DNA from: Nymphaea colorata
Lineage: Eukaryota > Streptophyta > Magnoliopsida > Nymphaeales > Nymphaeaceae
Reading direction: 5' to 3'
Length of the DNA stretch: 64,000 nucleotides
NCBI RefSeq assembly: GCF_008831285.2
Contig: NC_045148.1
Location: 19,275,002-19,339,001, forward strand
Below, one piece after another: positions 38,601 through 48,496 of the stretch. Every line of letters begins with the position of its first letter. Within the stretch, counting starts at the first letter, position 1. The notes beneath the pieces are model-generated. The model searched no databases. It had not been told where the DNA came from and worked only from the letters and a program-made list of their open reading frames with translations. A program made the translations under genes and the position numbers.

Positions 38601-41600
38601 GCTACTATGCTGGCACCCTTATGATTCGTGTATGCATTAAAATTATTTATATATTAAAAAATAAGCTATTGTTATTGGTTCAAATAATGTAAGAAGTCAG
38701 TTACAAACTTATAAGGCATCACTTAACCACACCACCTTTCCAGTTTCTCTTAAGGAGATAGGCACATGCAATACCAGCACAAGCACCTACTCGAGTGAAT
38801 TTGGATCTGCAGACAAGCATGCGATATAGAAACTTTACTCTGTTCACCTATGCTACAAACAAGCCAAACGCAATATAGAGGAAACTTTCTAAGATCCTGT
38901 CCTAGCTCTCTCAAGAATAGACAAGGTCACCATAACTGGGCTAGAAAAAGGAAGCACTTCAGTTAGTAAACCCTACATGGCATCCTATTTTAAAGAGTAC
39001 AACATTAGAAATACTAAAATATCTTTTTAAGAGAAAACACCATGATAGCAATTAAAAGATGCCACATCATTTGGCATAGCATTGCACCATGTGTGTGAGG
39101 ATGAGTGTGAAGAGGCCTTACCTGCCCATGTTTATCCCAAGAAATGTGTCCAATCTGTCTCTAGATTGCAACAGTTGAAGCCTCATCATCCTATAGCTCC
39201 ATGTTTCAGAATCTTTGCTATTCTCTGTGTCGATAAACCTATATTTATCAGTCATATGGAGCCCATATGAAATTAAAGCTCTAGTAGCTTCTTCAGTAGG
39301 TGCCAATGCATTTAGACACTCTGAGAGCACAAAGTTTGCATCCTTTACATTGTACAAATAGCTATTAATTTCATCCATTCCACGATTTGAACACAACCAC
39401 TGTGATTTGAAAATCTCATCTTTATCCATTGCATGCCGTTCAGCAAATTGGAAGGCTGCTCCATATTGTTGGCCATTTATCAATATTCTGTACATCTCCA
39501 ACACAGAACGCTCAGAGAATGATAGTAGTTTCCACATCATCCCATGAGTTTCTTCTTTATTGTGCAAGTCATAAGTCATCTGTCCACAATCCTTCATATC
39601 TAAATTGCATTCAAGCAGAAATATGAGCCCATTATAGCATGTAGGCCTTCCTAAGACAGATGAAGAAAAAGCCAGATCAGTCTTTAGAAGTCGTACTCCA
39701 AGGCTGACATCGACCATAGTGACACTACTGTTCCTCTTTGCAATAACAAGAGCACTGTCGGACCACCATGCAATATCTGCAATATCACTAATACATTTTT
39801 TTCCTCCAGGAGAAGTACTAAAGCCCATTTCTTTATAGAGTTCTTCACTGAATGCAGTAGCTGAAAGAGAATGTTTTTGACTATCCACACTAAAAGTTTC
39901 CAAATTTCCGATCAGATCAAGAACAGCAACATATGTGCCCTCTGGTGATATTACAACTTTTGGGGTTGTGAGAGGCCCTTCATGATCCCCCATAATTTGA
40001 AGGACCCCTTCATACTGAATGGAGAATAGCAGCTGCAGTTCTGAATCCTTGGATACATGCCAGAGAGAAAGGGAACATTCTACACAAGAAGAGGATTTGA
40101 CCCATTAGCATGACTGCTCTAGCAAATAAGGTAAGTACGAACTATGAAGTGACTGATCAAAGAGTAACTATCTCTCCATGACAACAGATACCTTTCCTTG
40201 AAAGCAACAGGGAAATCAAAAGAATTAAGAACTAAGAAATAACTATATATTAGTAATACCTGCATTTCCTCTACGAAAACCAGTAATGCCAGTGGGACCA
40301 ACTAGGATTAGGAAAGATAGGCTCTGATGAAAGTCCAGGCATGATGCGCCCCTTGGGTACTGCTTCTTCAATATAACTTCATTTTTGGATATGGATAAGC
40401 ATGGTACACTTTCAAGAAGCTCCTGGTTGATCTCAACACGGTAAATCAAACCATCTGATGTGAGGATGTTAAGTGCACACCTGCAGGACAAAACTTATCT
40501 CAAACAAACCCTCTTATCTCAATGAGAACAAAGTTCTTAACAATCTGGAACTCATTTGCTTTGAACTAGAACTTAGAAAGGGTACTTACTTGAAGGAATT
40601 CTTAACATCTCCATTATCAAAAATAAAAACGCCAACAACGGATGCTGACTTTTTGGTCTGTATCTTTGTTATTTCCAACCCAGATGGTTTAACAATATAA
40701 ATGGTATTCTTATCATCAACTAATCCAAGAAGGGCACATGAATCCGACCATGCCCCATGGCTGAAAATGCTTAGCTTGTCGAATCCTGTACCAGTAGATG
40801 ACATGTAACATCGAAAATATTAAGCTGAATGTAATAATCCAAAATATTAATTGCATGCACTAAAGAAAAGAAAATTAATATGCATGCTATTCCTTCACTC
40901 AAGTCATCCACTATCAATGAGAAAACACGAACACGTTAATAACCAAAACCTGGAGACTGAACATGCAAAAACAAAAGTGAAACTATAAACTAGCATTCCA
41001 CAGTACAACCGAAAATTAGTTGCATTAACAAATAAAAGCAACACCAATCTATTGGGAAGAAACTAACCAACACTCAGGATTCATTGCTCTCTCTTAAAAA
41101 ATCTTGTGCAACTTCAATAATTCATTTAAACAAGAGCTTAGAAAGATTGCACACTTTAGAATATTCACTCGATTTATCCTCTTGAGTGAAATTATAACCA
41201 GATGAATTAGAAGCAGAATTGCAAATTCCTTTAGAAAGAAAAACATTAAATAACCAGCAAAAAATTTCATGCAACAGCTAAACAAAAGGGAAAACATAAT
41301 CACTTAAAACTTAAAAGCATGTAACACATATATTGATTTTGGGAGGTACAATCCTTAGCATTAAATGGGACCAGAAAAGTGTAAAAGGATCTAAAAAGGT
41401 CAGATATGATTTTGAATTTTTTTTTTGTTTATCCATTGTACCATATCCAGTCCAAAACCTGATGTCCTGTGCACTTAATTTGACGGAACCCAATCTATGC
41501 GCACCCCTTACAAAATGGTATCAAGATTAACTAAGAAACCATGAAGGTTATGCATAGAATAAAGAGAAAGCAAATATAGTGTAACTTTTAAAAGCAAAAT

Positions 41601-42936
41601 GAGAAGGAAATACCCTTCCCACTTTGCATGAGCTAAAGCAAGTAAAGAAGCTGCGTTTCTTCCAAATGGATAGCATATTTTATCTTCTCTTTACACATTC
41701 AACCAAATTGGGAAAACAATACGCCAGATATCATGATGGTTTTAAGATTTCCAATATCCAATGCATGACTTGTATGAGTTGCTAAGCATATTATAATGTC
41801 CGTATACAGATGGTAAGCAGAGTCATACCAGAATAAAACCCACATGGCACCATGTATTTGTCATCCCTATGAAATACCCTTATTTGGTGCCTGGCAGCCA
41901 CAGCAACATATTCACTCTTTGGAGAGATAAAAAGTGACATTTCCTTCAATGATTTTGGGAGAGCGCGGTTGCCCCATTTCTCTTGAAGCTTCTTCAGACC
42001 TTCAAAATAGAAAACGTCAGTGGTGTACTGTGTTACTTAAATACTGATATAGCTGAGATGGACCGGTGCTTTTAAAAGAAAGGTGTAACGCCCGTTGTGT
42101 TCAAACTAGCCAATCATGCGATCTAGTTCCTGAACTCGTAAATAACTTGCCGTGTACAACATTTTTAAATCTTCTGAGCATCTGCCATTAAAGAAGTTGG
42201 ACATCTTATTACAATTTGACAGATGCAACACTCCAGAAACTTACAAAAAAAAAAAAAATTGCACTTTTCGTTACTACAAGCTCCTCTTCTGCAATCCTAT
42301 GATCAAATGGAAAGAACTGGAAAAAGAAAAATGTTTCGTATATAGGCTGCGAAACGCAGCCAACAAGGAAGCTCAAACATGTTAAGCAGGACAGAAGGAA
42401 AAAATAAAATAAACAATAAAACCCGCGCTTGATCATTCAGCTCACCATGAAACTGAAATGTAGCACGAAAACAATAACACAGAAGAATAACGCGATAAAA
42501 GTAAATAATTAAACATAGAGAATTGATCATAAACAGAAACAATGTATAGGTTCCTGAACGAGGAAAGACAATCAAACTACCACTAAAAGACCACATAGGA
42601 AATACAATAGAAGCAATATGAAAGTAGTATTTGAACAGGCAACATCGAACAAAAACTAAAATTTTTGAATCGGAAGTTGCGAATCATTACCTCGGGAGGA
42701 AAGAAATGACGAAATTCCCCACCCACCTCCTTCACTCTGCCAAATCCCAATAACAAAAGGAATGACGAAAGCATAAGTGAAATCCGGGAAACAACTCCGA
42801 AAGGAAGAACCGAAAAGTTCGAAACGAGAAGCTGCTAGAAGAAAGCGGAACTTACCGTTCCAGGAGAGGAATCCGCGGCGCAGATCCCCGTCGCATGGTA
42901 GCACGTCTCGTAAAGGATCTCCGGCACGCCTTCCAT
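13260..42936 (-). CDS. MIP2: MIP2/NBAS homologue, Sec39-domain ER tethering subunit
   Basis: Plant MIP2 is the counterpart of animal NBAS. It belongs to the Dsl1/NRZ-type complex with MAG2 that tethers Golgi-derived COPI vesicles at the ER. Minus-strand exons, in gene order: 42936-42856, 42736-42691, 41999-41829, 40785-40590, 40480-40260, 40079-39122, 38368-37168, 36278-35919, 18681-17430, 17058-16793, 15863-13260. The total is 7356 bp, all exons join in phase, and the product is about 2451 residues against roughly 2370-2380 in Arabidopsis and human. The N-terminal 400 or so residues form a WD40-like beta-propeller. A long helical Sec39-type solenoid follows, with [15 protein letters not shown] and [10 protein letters not shown], then a C-terminal region with the acidic [11 protein letters not shown] patch. 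Intron 8 (18682-35918) contains a retrotransposon nest and splits the codons for E1078 and I1079. The exon 9 donor at 17429 is preferred over one at about 17448; both keep phase. Confidence 0.93.
16744..16790. repeat. (GA)n tract at the start of MIP2 intron 10
   Basis: On the coding strand this is a CT-rich run beginning immediately after the exon 10 donor (GTACTCTCTC). Such a pyrimidine run next to a donor could bind polypyrimidine-tract proteins; that is inference. Confidence 0.8.
19476..19758 (+). repeat. 5' LTR of Copia element A
   Basis: 283 bp, starting TGTTAAGTTTG and ending TTTTACA. The target duplication is on its left and the primer-binding site follows directly at 19759. Confidence 0.95.
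19759..19771 (+). other. Primer-binding site of element A
   Basis: TGGTATCAGAGCC, complementary to the 3' end of initiator tRNA-Met, the usual primer of plant Copia elements. Confidence 0.9.
19803..20010 (+). repeat. Degenerate TTCTGCCCTAATC repeat in the leader of element A
   Basis: The untranslated leader between primer site and gag repeats TCTGCCCTAATC about ten times with variation, including CCCTAACCCTAA stretches that resemble plant telomere repeat. Confidence 0.8.
20055..21397 (+). pseudogene. Gag region of element A, split by a solo LTR
   Basis: The frame starts at ATG 20055 ([10 protein letters not shown]), is cut at 20197 by the inserted solo LTR and resumes after 20658. It carries the UBN2-type gag domain and a CCHC zinc knuckle ([14 protein letters not shown]) near 21340-21381. 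A TAG at 21395-21397 ends it early; the related element B has CAG at the matching place. The frame resumes in the protease after the element B insertion. Confidence 0.85.
20198..20653 (-). mobile_element. Solo LTR of Copia family B
   Basis: 456 bp with no internal region, flanked by the target duplication CATCT (20193-20197 and 20654-20658). It matches the LTRs of element B, including the internal GA run and TATAAATA promoter motif, but with more differences. It arose by insertion into element A's gag followed by LTR-LTR recombination. Confidence 0.92.
21505..21972 (-). repeat. 3' LTR of element B
   Basis: 468 bp. On the minus strand it starts TGTTAAAATATAAATC and ends TTTCTATCA. Its GA run is about 16 bp longer than in the other LTR. 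The polyprotein stop codon overlaps its first bases. Confidence 0.95.
21967..26292 (-). CDS. Copia gag-pol polyprotein of element B
   Basis: A single frame of 1441 residues from ATG 26292 to TAA 21967, with no stop or frameshift. Domains in order: UBN2-type gag; CCHC zinc knuckle [14 protein letters not shown] at about residue 272; aspartic protease with [10 protein letters not shown] at about 336; pre-integrase zinc region (HSRLGH) near 490; integrase core from about 550; reverse transcriptase from about 960, with the catalytic YVDD near 1112; RNase H starting with TDADWAGD near 1277 and MCDNQSAI near 1360. The frame opens further upstream, but the first good ATG with a gag-like start is 26292. 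Integrase before reverse transcriptase identifies Copia. It could be functional, but that is not shown. Confidence 0.94.
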   Translation of the reverse strand: MENLSHSGMSSSFLPHLITEKLNHENYLIWKRQIMPFIRSQGLFGHLDGSTKAPPISVLQEIKNEAGEVIDVHEDNNPEHAMWMRRDQSLVAYILSTLSQQVLLSVSDDCTAEELWETLADTFSQISEARIMYLKKEFQNLSKGSTSIMDYLGRIKAVADQLAASGNNISDKEKVQQTLNGLGHDYHAFITALEVLPVLPSFNELQGKLLQHEMNMKRVIERTDQGNSQNVLAMNVKFGKSHGNSNHGGRGILPTPHNQGMSPLDTSRKIPICFQCNKKGHMKAQCWFNPQNKNKGVRHDYKQGGQSSKSTAEDMQQLLMAAFSKMTIKQNEQGEWFLDSGAATHVTGNAGKLTNLSPHYGRSCIITGDGKSHPITHIGNAHIPLSSSSLSLSNVVLAPNIKKNIISISKLIDDTSSSVEFTPSSVYVKDLQTKKMFARGERQGNMYVLKECLPKDSSTFDIGLKTFSLSHNASSVPSSCHFQSKVRGPNQFLESDLWHSRLGHCGRHFIEKLVTDSLIPRSSLPLTSSVKKCSSCGLCKSHVLPFHNINQRASKPFETIFSDVWGPAPIDSMSGSRYYVLFIDSYSRFTWIYFMKHKSEVPHIFRNFYAMIQTKFSSNVVHFQCDGGGEYSSLDFIEFLREKGITRQISCPYTPQQNGVVERKHRHIVESAMSMMHDTNVPISLWTEAFHTAVYIINCLPMTLLMSKSPYFTLLGKQPDYKNLKVFGCVCYVHVDAALRNKFQDKAIQCRFVGYADEYKGFRCYDPTTKRIKTSRNVIFDEHSFDNTNEMPMTIESYDPWTSTQLFNADPVIENDVPQSEDSERAIQPSDMAQSENQEDPTQSSSHHENNSEQSNDAHRYSGLIYSRRLRDRDAHSEEDNMPHLRRSQRIRHPIHRWVSYDSLSLDFQLFMAKVGKEEEPTSFDQASKSHHWRKAMKEEMDALHECGTWEIVPRPHEKNVVGSKWVYKIKYKPDGSIERHKARLVAKGFTQQYGEDYDETFSPVIKMGTIRVIISLAVEYGWRLHQMDVKNAFLHGDLREEVYMEQPPGYTKGDSHAWVCKLRKSIYGLKQASRSWFDSFSCKIQECGFRRCPLDHSLFIYRKENIFTLLLIYVDDIVITGNSEKHIEEAKVLMMQNFKMKELGDLRFFLGVEIDRHNNRLTLTQQKYTLDLLKKSGMSDCKPVGTPSVLNQRLSAQDGELYEDPTQYRSIVGALQYLTFTRPDIIYAVNQVSQFMHAPRDTHMDAVKRILRYLKGTAGDGLVYGKSENITTGHQLMTFTDADWAGDPDQRKSISGFCIFIGRNLVSWSCRKQKAVARSSTEAEYRCMAAVPAGTAEVTWVRHLLEDIGEKIKTSMLMCDNQSAINIAFNPVQHGRTKHIEIDQHFVRQKVEDKEIQPIYVRTDEQVADLFTKGLTKERFWFLKGKLYMVQNHAQLEGGC
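26513..26964 (-). repeat. 5' LTR of element B with TATA motif
   Basis: 452 bp. The minus strand carries TATAAATAG at 26667-26659, a likely core promoter. The GA microsatellite (about 26566-26600) lies downstream of it in the presumed transcribed part. Confidence 0.93.
26965..28155 (+). pseudogene. Protease and integrase segment of element A
   Basis: Continues element A's polyprotein after insertion B. It contains the protease-like [10 protein letters not shown], the [10 protein letters not shown] block, a CX2C integrase zinc region, and the integrase core with WGPAPISS and [14 protein letters not shown]. The frame is open to 28155, where insertion C cuts it; the first base of the target duplication copy is 28151. 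Confidence 0.88.
28156..28635 (+). repeat. 5' LTR of element C, with hairpin and TATA box
   Basis: Starts TGTTAGAAATATAATG and ends CCTGATTCACA. It holds a near-perfect 20-bp inverted repeat at 28359-28403 with a 4-base loop and, 37 bp further on, GTATAAATAG at 28441-28450. The same arrangement is kept in the 3' LTR (hairpin 33006-33050). Confidence 0.92.
28898..32780 (+). pseudogene. Broken gag-pol of element C
   Basis: Starts at ATG 28898 ([16 protein letters not shown]). Recognisable parts are gag, a zinc knuckle interrupted by TGA at 29710, the protease motif [10 protein letters not shown] near 29936, integrase from about 30480 with [14 protein letters not shown] near 30768, reverse transcriptase pieces to about 31970 and RNase H at 32330-32670. 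Stops include TGA for an expected Trp at about 30325 and 31601. The stretch carrying YVDD appears deleted between about 31990 and 32040. Confidence 0.88.
32808..33282 (+). repeat. 3' LTR of element C
   Basis: 475 bp, collinear with 28156-28635. It differs by several single-base changes and by a deletion in a T-rich stretch near 32940. It ends TTCACA next to the target duplication ATGTT. Confidence 0.93.
33288..35382 (+). pseudogene. Reverse transcriptase and RNase H segment of element A
   Basis: Resumes element A's polyprotein after insertion C. It holds the spacer, reverse transcriptase with YVDD near 34410 and RNase H with the DNQSAIKIA block near 35150, ending at the LTR as in element B. 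Stops occur at 33864 and 33963 (TGA for expected Trp) and 34774 (TAG for expected Gln), and there is a frameshift near 34580-34595. A purine tract (GAGGGGGG) precedes the LTR. Confidence 0.88.
35383..35666 (+). repeat. 3' LTR of Copia element A
   Basis: 284 bp, matching 19476-19758 with about nine differences. It is followed by the right copy of the target duplication ATAAC at 35667-35671. Confidence 0.95.
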
Positions 42937-45592
42937 GGTGGAACTGGAGTCCCTGGAGACCTTAGTCGGCGAGTCCGGGAACAAGGAAATTGGATCGAAG
43001 AGGTCGGAATTTCATTTCCCAGACATCTGCCTTTCCTCTGTTTGGCGGAGCAATAATCGGAAATCGCAGGTGTTCGCCGACTACGTTATGAACCAGTTAA
43101 GCAAAAACGGAAGACGACACCTTAAACCACGGTGGTGACTTTGAGAATAAGCCTCCAGTAGTCTCTTGCAGGTTTCGTGATTGAGTCGGTTTTCCGAGTC
43201 GATAAAAATGGAACGGAGTTTCGTGATTGACTCGGTTGATCCAATTAATCCACAATATTTTCTTGGGGGTTATCGAATAACAAGAAAATGATCGCTTTTT
43301 ATATAAATTGTTCAAAAAGTTTTTTTGTTTTCATATGAGCAAGCACCAACGCCGCCACACGGCGATTTGAACTCGTGATCTCATGACTAGATAAGGAATA
43401 TGTATTAAGTTAGTCATTTATTGACTTTAATAATATTTTTCAATAAAACATCAAAATTTGATAGTAAAAACATTTTTTTTTTACAAAAGTAACTTGAATT
43501 AAAACATGATTTTAGTTGGAATTAGTGCTTATAAACACATTATGCTGTTCACATTTTGTTTGCAATAAACACAAAATTAAGAGGTCTGGTTTTTGTATCT
43601 TATGTAAGTAATATGGTATTTACCAATTACTCATGTATTATGCATATTTTTATTTCAGTGGCTTTCTTCAACTACAATTTTTCACATTTGTGCTCCCAAC
43701 CAAAATTAATTTGTTGCTGCACCACTATGATGGGTGCACAAACAAACGGCTCTATTACATAATCCAAAGATTTTTTTTAATTAATCATATTTTTTTTAAA
43801 AAAAAAGACCCATTGGCCAGATGAACTCTTATGAAAAATTTTTAGCACCGGCCTCCAAGAAGGCATTTTACAACAAGAACCTTCAAAATTGGGTTAAATT
43901 CATGAAATACAACGATGCCATGTTTTATGATCACTCAGCCAGAATTTTGGAATTGATTTATAGAACATTGTATTAATATTGTTTGCATAGTTATTGCCAG
44001 GGGCGGACGGAAGGAGGCCATGCCTCCTCTCACATTTAAAAAAAAAATAAAATTTTACATACAAATTTTAGTTTAGCCTATATGAAATTTTTTTAAAAAA
44101 TAATGTTTCGGCCCTATTAATTCGGCCCCTGGAGCAAAAAATTTCTATCTCCACCTCAAAAGAACAGTGGCTTTAAAGGGTGGGTCCGATTGGCACATGG
44201 TCATCTTATTAAGTGGGGGGACACTACTTCTCCTCTCATGCGCTGATAATAAAAATGTTACGTCACCAACAAGAATATAAGAATAGTGAAGCATCATGAT
44301 GCAATACTACATATCTATCTTTATATTTCGTTGAGAGTCAATCTGCAATATTATTATTAAATTGCATGGCTATGGTTTGGGACCTGATGCTAGGAAAAAA
44401 AAATATATGAAATACTTTAGAAAATTATGTATACGCCTCCAGAATTTAGTTAAAATTACTAGCTTACATCAATATTCTTTTATGTTATGCATTTGAAGAA
44501 GGTACAACTAGAAATTTAAAATAGACTACATAAAGTGGTGAGTAGGTGGTCAGAGGGGAAGGTGAAGGTTGTTAAATTGAAAACTCTGGTTCAGGTCTTA
44601 GTTCCGCCACTCTCGCTTGTAGTTTCCTGTGGTCTTATAATTAGCTTGTTAGAGGGAATATTTGTTCCTACCACTGGTTGAGAGCCGAAGCCCCATCATT
44701 TCCCTCATATCTGTAGAGTACCAAACCTGCTTTGGTTGTTTGTTCCAACTTTCATATTGTTGCCTCCTTTTTTTGCAGCATATGGAGTTTACATTTTATT
44801 CCTGTCATAAATTTGTTCTTCTTTTATTTTTTTTTTCATTTTGATTTCTTGAGTTACATTTTTTTTATTTTTTAAACAGCTTGCCATAAAAATGTGACCT
44901 AGATGATCACATATTTAGTTAGATTATGAAAGTATTGGAGCACGACATGAAGTTGGCTAAGTTTCTTTGCTTACTTGAACTTCATGCATGCACCAAGTCT
45001 CATATTTTTTCAGCACAAAATGTTTAATTTTTTTTTTTTTCATTCATTGAGAAGGCAATTGCCGGCTCATGCAAAATTGTTGGTGTCTCCCATTCGAACA
45101 TAATTAAGTCTGCAAATAGGTTGAATTTGGTAGTATGTTTTGTCATTTTCAGCTGCACCTAATTCATTTCATCTCCAACTACCGATATGCCTTTAGTCGA
45201 AAACATGAGTATCCTTAATAATTGTTCATTGTATAGTAAACCCAAGATACATACAATTCCATACCAACCATTCCTTTTTGCTATAACATGCATGTGAAGT
45301 GGTTCTCCCTTGCTTGTTCTTAGGGTAGAATCCAAAAGAAGGTCACAAAGCAACCAAACCCTCATAATCAACCCTAAACTCTAGTAGATTCCGTCGCTAA
45401 AAGAAACATTGGTTGGTTGGTTTATTCCGAATATGAGATCCTTTGAGATCATTTGGGATGTCAGATATGAGGATTTGAGAGATCTCAGTTCCTCTATTTC
45501 ACATTGCAGTGAAATTTTTTGTTAATTTCCTTCGTGAATTGCAAGCTAAAGCATAGCGAGAGTATCACTCCAAAAAAGTTGGCCTGAACCCT
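42937..45592. other. MIP2 upstream region and intergenic DNA
   Basis: The first 200 or so bases are the 5' side of MIP2. A short direct repeat, GTTTCGTGATTGA, occurs at about 43173 and 43219. The rest is AT-rich DNA without a recognisable gene, holding one TE-like fragment at 43998. Confidence 0.5.
43998..44158. mobile_element. Degenerate hAT-like fragment
   Basis: Begins CAGGGGCGGACGGAAGGAGG, which matches the inverted end of the element at 9893-10069. The other end (CGGCCCCTGGAGC ... CTATCTCCACCTC) is a worn version of the usual terminus. It has no coding content. Confidence 0.45.
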
Positions 45593-46352
45593 AAGGAGAT
45601 GAGAAGAAGAGAGAGAGAAGCTTCGGCCTTCACTTAGGAGGGGTGGTAAGATTTCCTCCGGTTCACCTGAGTTGTACAGAGAAGGAACTTCAGGCGAGCT
45701 TATGAGGCTATCAAATGCAGCGATAAAACCCTGAAATCAACAGTAAGGAGATGAGAAGAAGAGAGAGAAAAGCTTCGGCCTTCACTTAGGAGGGGTGGTA
45801 AGATTTCCTCCGGCTCACCTGAGTTGTACAGAGAAGGAACTTCAGGCGAGCTTATGAGGCTATCAAATGCAGCGATAAAACCCTGAAATCAACAGTAAGG
45901 AGATGAGAAGAAGAGAGAGAAAAGCTTCGGCCTTCACTTAGGAGGGGTGGTAAGATTTCCTCCGGCTCACCTGAGTTGTACAGAGAAGGAACTTCAGGCG
46001 AGCTTATGAGGCTATCAAATGCAGCGATAAAACCCTGAAATCAACAGTAAGGAGATGAGAAGAAGAGAGAGAAAAGCTTCGGCCTTCACTTAGGAGGGGT
46101 GGTAAGATTTCCTCCGGCTCACCTGAGTTGTACAGAGAAGGAACTTCAGGCGAGCTTATGAGGCTATCAAATGCAGCGATAAAACCCTGAAATCAACAGT
46201 AAGGAGATGAGAAGAAAAGAGAGAAAAGCTTCGGCCTTCACTTAGGAGGGGTAGTAAGATTTCCTCCGGCTCACCTGAGTTGTCCAGAGAAGGAACTTCA
46301 GGCGAGCTTATGAGACTACCAAATGCAGCGATAAAGCCCTGAAATCAACAGT
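45593..46352. repeat. Minisatellite: five tandem units of 152 bp
   Basis: Units start at 45593, 45745, 45897, 46049 and 46201, exactly 152 bp apart. Units 2-4 appear identical, unit 1 has about two changes and unit 5 several. Each unit contains GCTTCGGCCTTCACTTAG, TTTCCTCCGG, CACCTGAG and CTTATGAG motifs. No open frame runs through it. The homogeneity points to recent expansion or gene conversion. Confidence 0.97.
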
Positions 46353-46902
46353 AAAGGGCCACCATGTTTATGATATTTGCATTGAAAGCGAAACCCATGT
46401 TGCAGTATTTGTCCATTGGCGTAGTAAACTGTTTAGACACAAGGAGTAGGTCGAAAGAAAGGAATCCTTCTGTATGATGATGTAAGTCCATGATGAACTA
46501 CTACCAAGTCTACCATTAAAGAAAAGCGTATACAGAAACCATCTCAAGGAATACATTGAAAGGCAACTAAACATGATGCCCAATTATTGTTCTAACTTGC
46601 CAAAATTCTAAGCATGTTGGTTGGAGAATTATGGTCGATACGACGCTTAAAGTGCAGCTTTTTCTAATATTGTTTTGTCCAATAATATTTCAGTTTTATG
46701 TTCATTAAGAGAGCAACTTTAGTGTACTGTTTCCCTTCTGAGTATGGAAATTGGAGGGCAGCCTAGACGGGATCGATGTTTTGGCATTAATTGTAAGTGC
46801 TTGCCAAATGTTTGCTTTTAATTTATAGGTTGCAGAATCAGATGACTTACACAAACTTGTAAGTTGTAACGTCAATCTCTCTAGTGTTGTGCATATTTGA
46901 TT

Positions 46903-46939
46903 GAGCCCCACAAAGTGGAGAAACGTCAACAATTCGACC

Positions 46940-46998
<59 letters not shown>

Positions 46999-47057
46999 TA
47001 TATATATATATATAGATATAATTTTTGATAGAGCCCCACAAAGTGGAGAAACGTCAA
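46903..47057. repeat. 27-bp direct repeats around a (CT)n(AT)n microsatellite
   Basis: GAGCCCCACAAAGTGGAGAA plus ACGTCAA occurs at 46903 and again at 47031, 128 bp apart. Between them lies a CT then AT microsatellite at 46939-47021. CT-rich sequence also follows the second copy. Confidence 0.9.
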
Positions 47058-47726
47058 GAATGAGGCCTCTCTCTCACGTGTATGCATGCATGTTTCCACT
47101 AAGAAGAAGATGCAATCCTGCGTCAGATTTTAAGGCATTGTTTTACTTTGGCCACCGGTTGATAAATCGTCACAAGTTTAGGAATCACAGCTGCGATTTG
47201 GTTCTGCTTCTTGTTCTTTATCACCTGGCTGCTGTTATTAAGGAAATATCTGTCTTTACTTGTGTATTCTAATGAAGATGCTGAAAGTTTATTACTGCCC
47301 TTAAGAGAAAAGTTGGTCCAATGCTCATCTATGGATTGCCAAATGAGATATGATTATGAATTCTAATATCTATAATTATCTTCATGGAGTGATTCACAGA
47401 CAGCCCTTAACATGCCGTTGAAAATTTCGTTCCATAAAGTGACCGACCTACCATCTTTACAAAAAATAACATATAATAATAACAACAATATAAAATTCTT
47501 GCGCTTGGTAGGTCGATTATCGTTTAGTCTTTTTCTTTTGCATATTTCCTCAAATTTATTATCCATCTTAAATGCTAGTTTCCAACTCCTCCAACTCCAC
47601 AATATAATACCAATCTCACTAACCGATTGCTTTGAGAATATTGTTCTTCTTCTCCTCTGCGATAAAGATATGTTATTGCCAGAACAGTCGGTGTGACGGG
47701 AAGTGTGGAGACATTTTTCTTTCCTC

Positions 47727-48496
47727 ATGGAAGAGGAGGAGGAAGAGGGAAAAGAAGACTCCACTTCCTCTGAGGGAAGGGAAGGGTCTCAAGAATCTGG
47801 ATGGACCGGCTATTTTGAGTATTTCTTAAAGCAAGGGAGAGGGGTAGAGGTCACCTCTTCCTCTGTTTATGAAGGCCAGCCGCTTTCGACTACCGTGTCG
47901 GATGCTGCATCTGCTGCAGCACAGAATCTGCTGTGCAATGTTCAGGTATCAGCACCATCGAAGGCATGCAAGAGGCTGGAATTCAAGAGGAGGAAGGCAA
48001 AGTATGTGTTGGATGAAGACATAGAGGACACTGCTAGTTCTCCCTTGAGCAGCCCAAAAGTCTGTTTTCTGTTCTAGTGTTTCTTCATTCCTAATTGGCT
48101 TTTCTTCTTCTTGTCTTTTTGGGTTGCTTTCATCCTTTGAATTCATGGGATGATCCATGGTTTAATGGTATAGGTTAGTGGGATGAACTTGGATGTTGGT
48201 TCCTGCAAGAAAGAAGAGAACTGTGCCGCTGCTGTGGTGATCTCTCTCTCACTCTCTCTGTCTTTTCTAGCAGATCCGATTGTCATAATCTTAGAACGTC
48301 TTCTTTGCGTTTCATCCAATTAATAATAATCCTACTTATGGTACAGGCAGAGAATTCTTCAATCAACCGTTCCCCATTGCAACCAGAGGGCAGAGACCAG
48401 ATGTTGCAGATTCCTGCAGAAACTGAACATACAGAATTGAAGAAGAGAGGCCTGTGCCTTGTACCACTATCAATGCTAGCTGACTACAATGGCTAA
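47727..48496 (+). CDS. VUP/SOFL-like small plant-specific protein
   Basis: Three exons, 47727-48059, 48174-48236 and 48347-48496, join in phase to give 181 residues. Upstream frame is open for only eight codons, so ATG 47727 is the clear start. The N-terminus is an acidic Glu run. At residues 23-33 is ESGWTGYFEYF, the signature shared by VASCULAR-RELATED UNKNOWN PROTEIN and SOB FIVE-LIKE families. TTVSDAAS follows at 55-62, a basic cluster (KRLEFKRRKAK, possible nuclear signal) at 82-92, DTASSP at 101-106 and a conserved-looking end, GLCLVPLSML. DTASSP and the C-terminus favour VUP over SOFL. VUP1 overexpression is known to disturb vascular development and hormone responses, and SOFL proteins affect cytokinin levels; the biochemical role is unknown. 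The first donor is GTCTGT, acceptable but weak. Confidence 0.8.

Noticed and set aside
42303-42596. Hydrophobic open frames near 42200-42600
   Set aside because: They fall in MIP2 intron 2, consist of AT-rich sequence and have no family resemblance.
45593-46352. Tandem array as a CRISPR
   Set aside because: Units are contiguous 152-bp repeats without unique spacers, in plant nuclear DNA.
46901-47272. Open frame through the (AT)n microsatellite
   Set aside because: The Ile-Tyr run is simple-repeat translation, and the rest has no recognisable domain.
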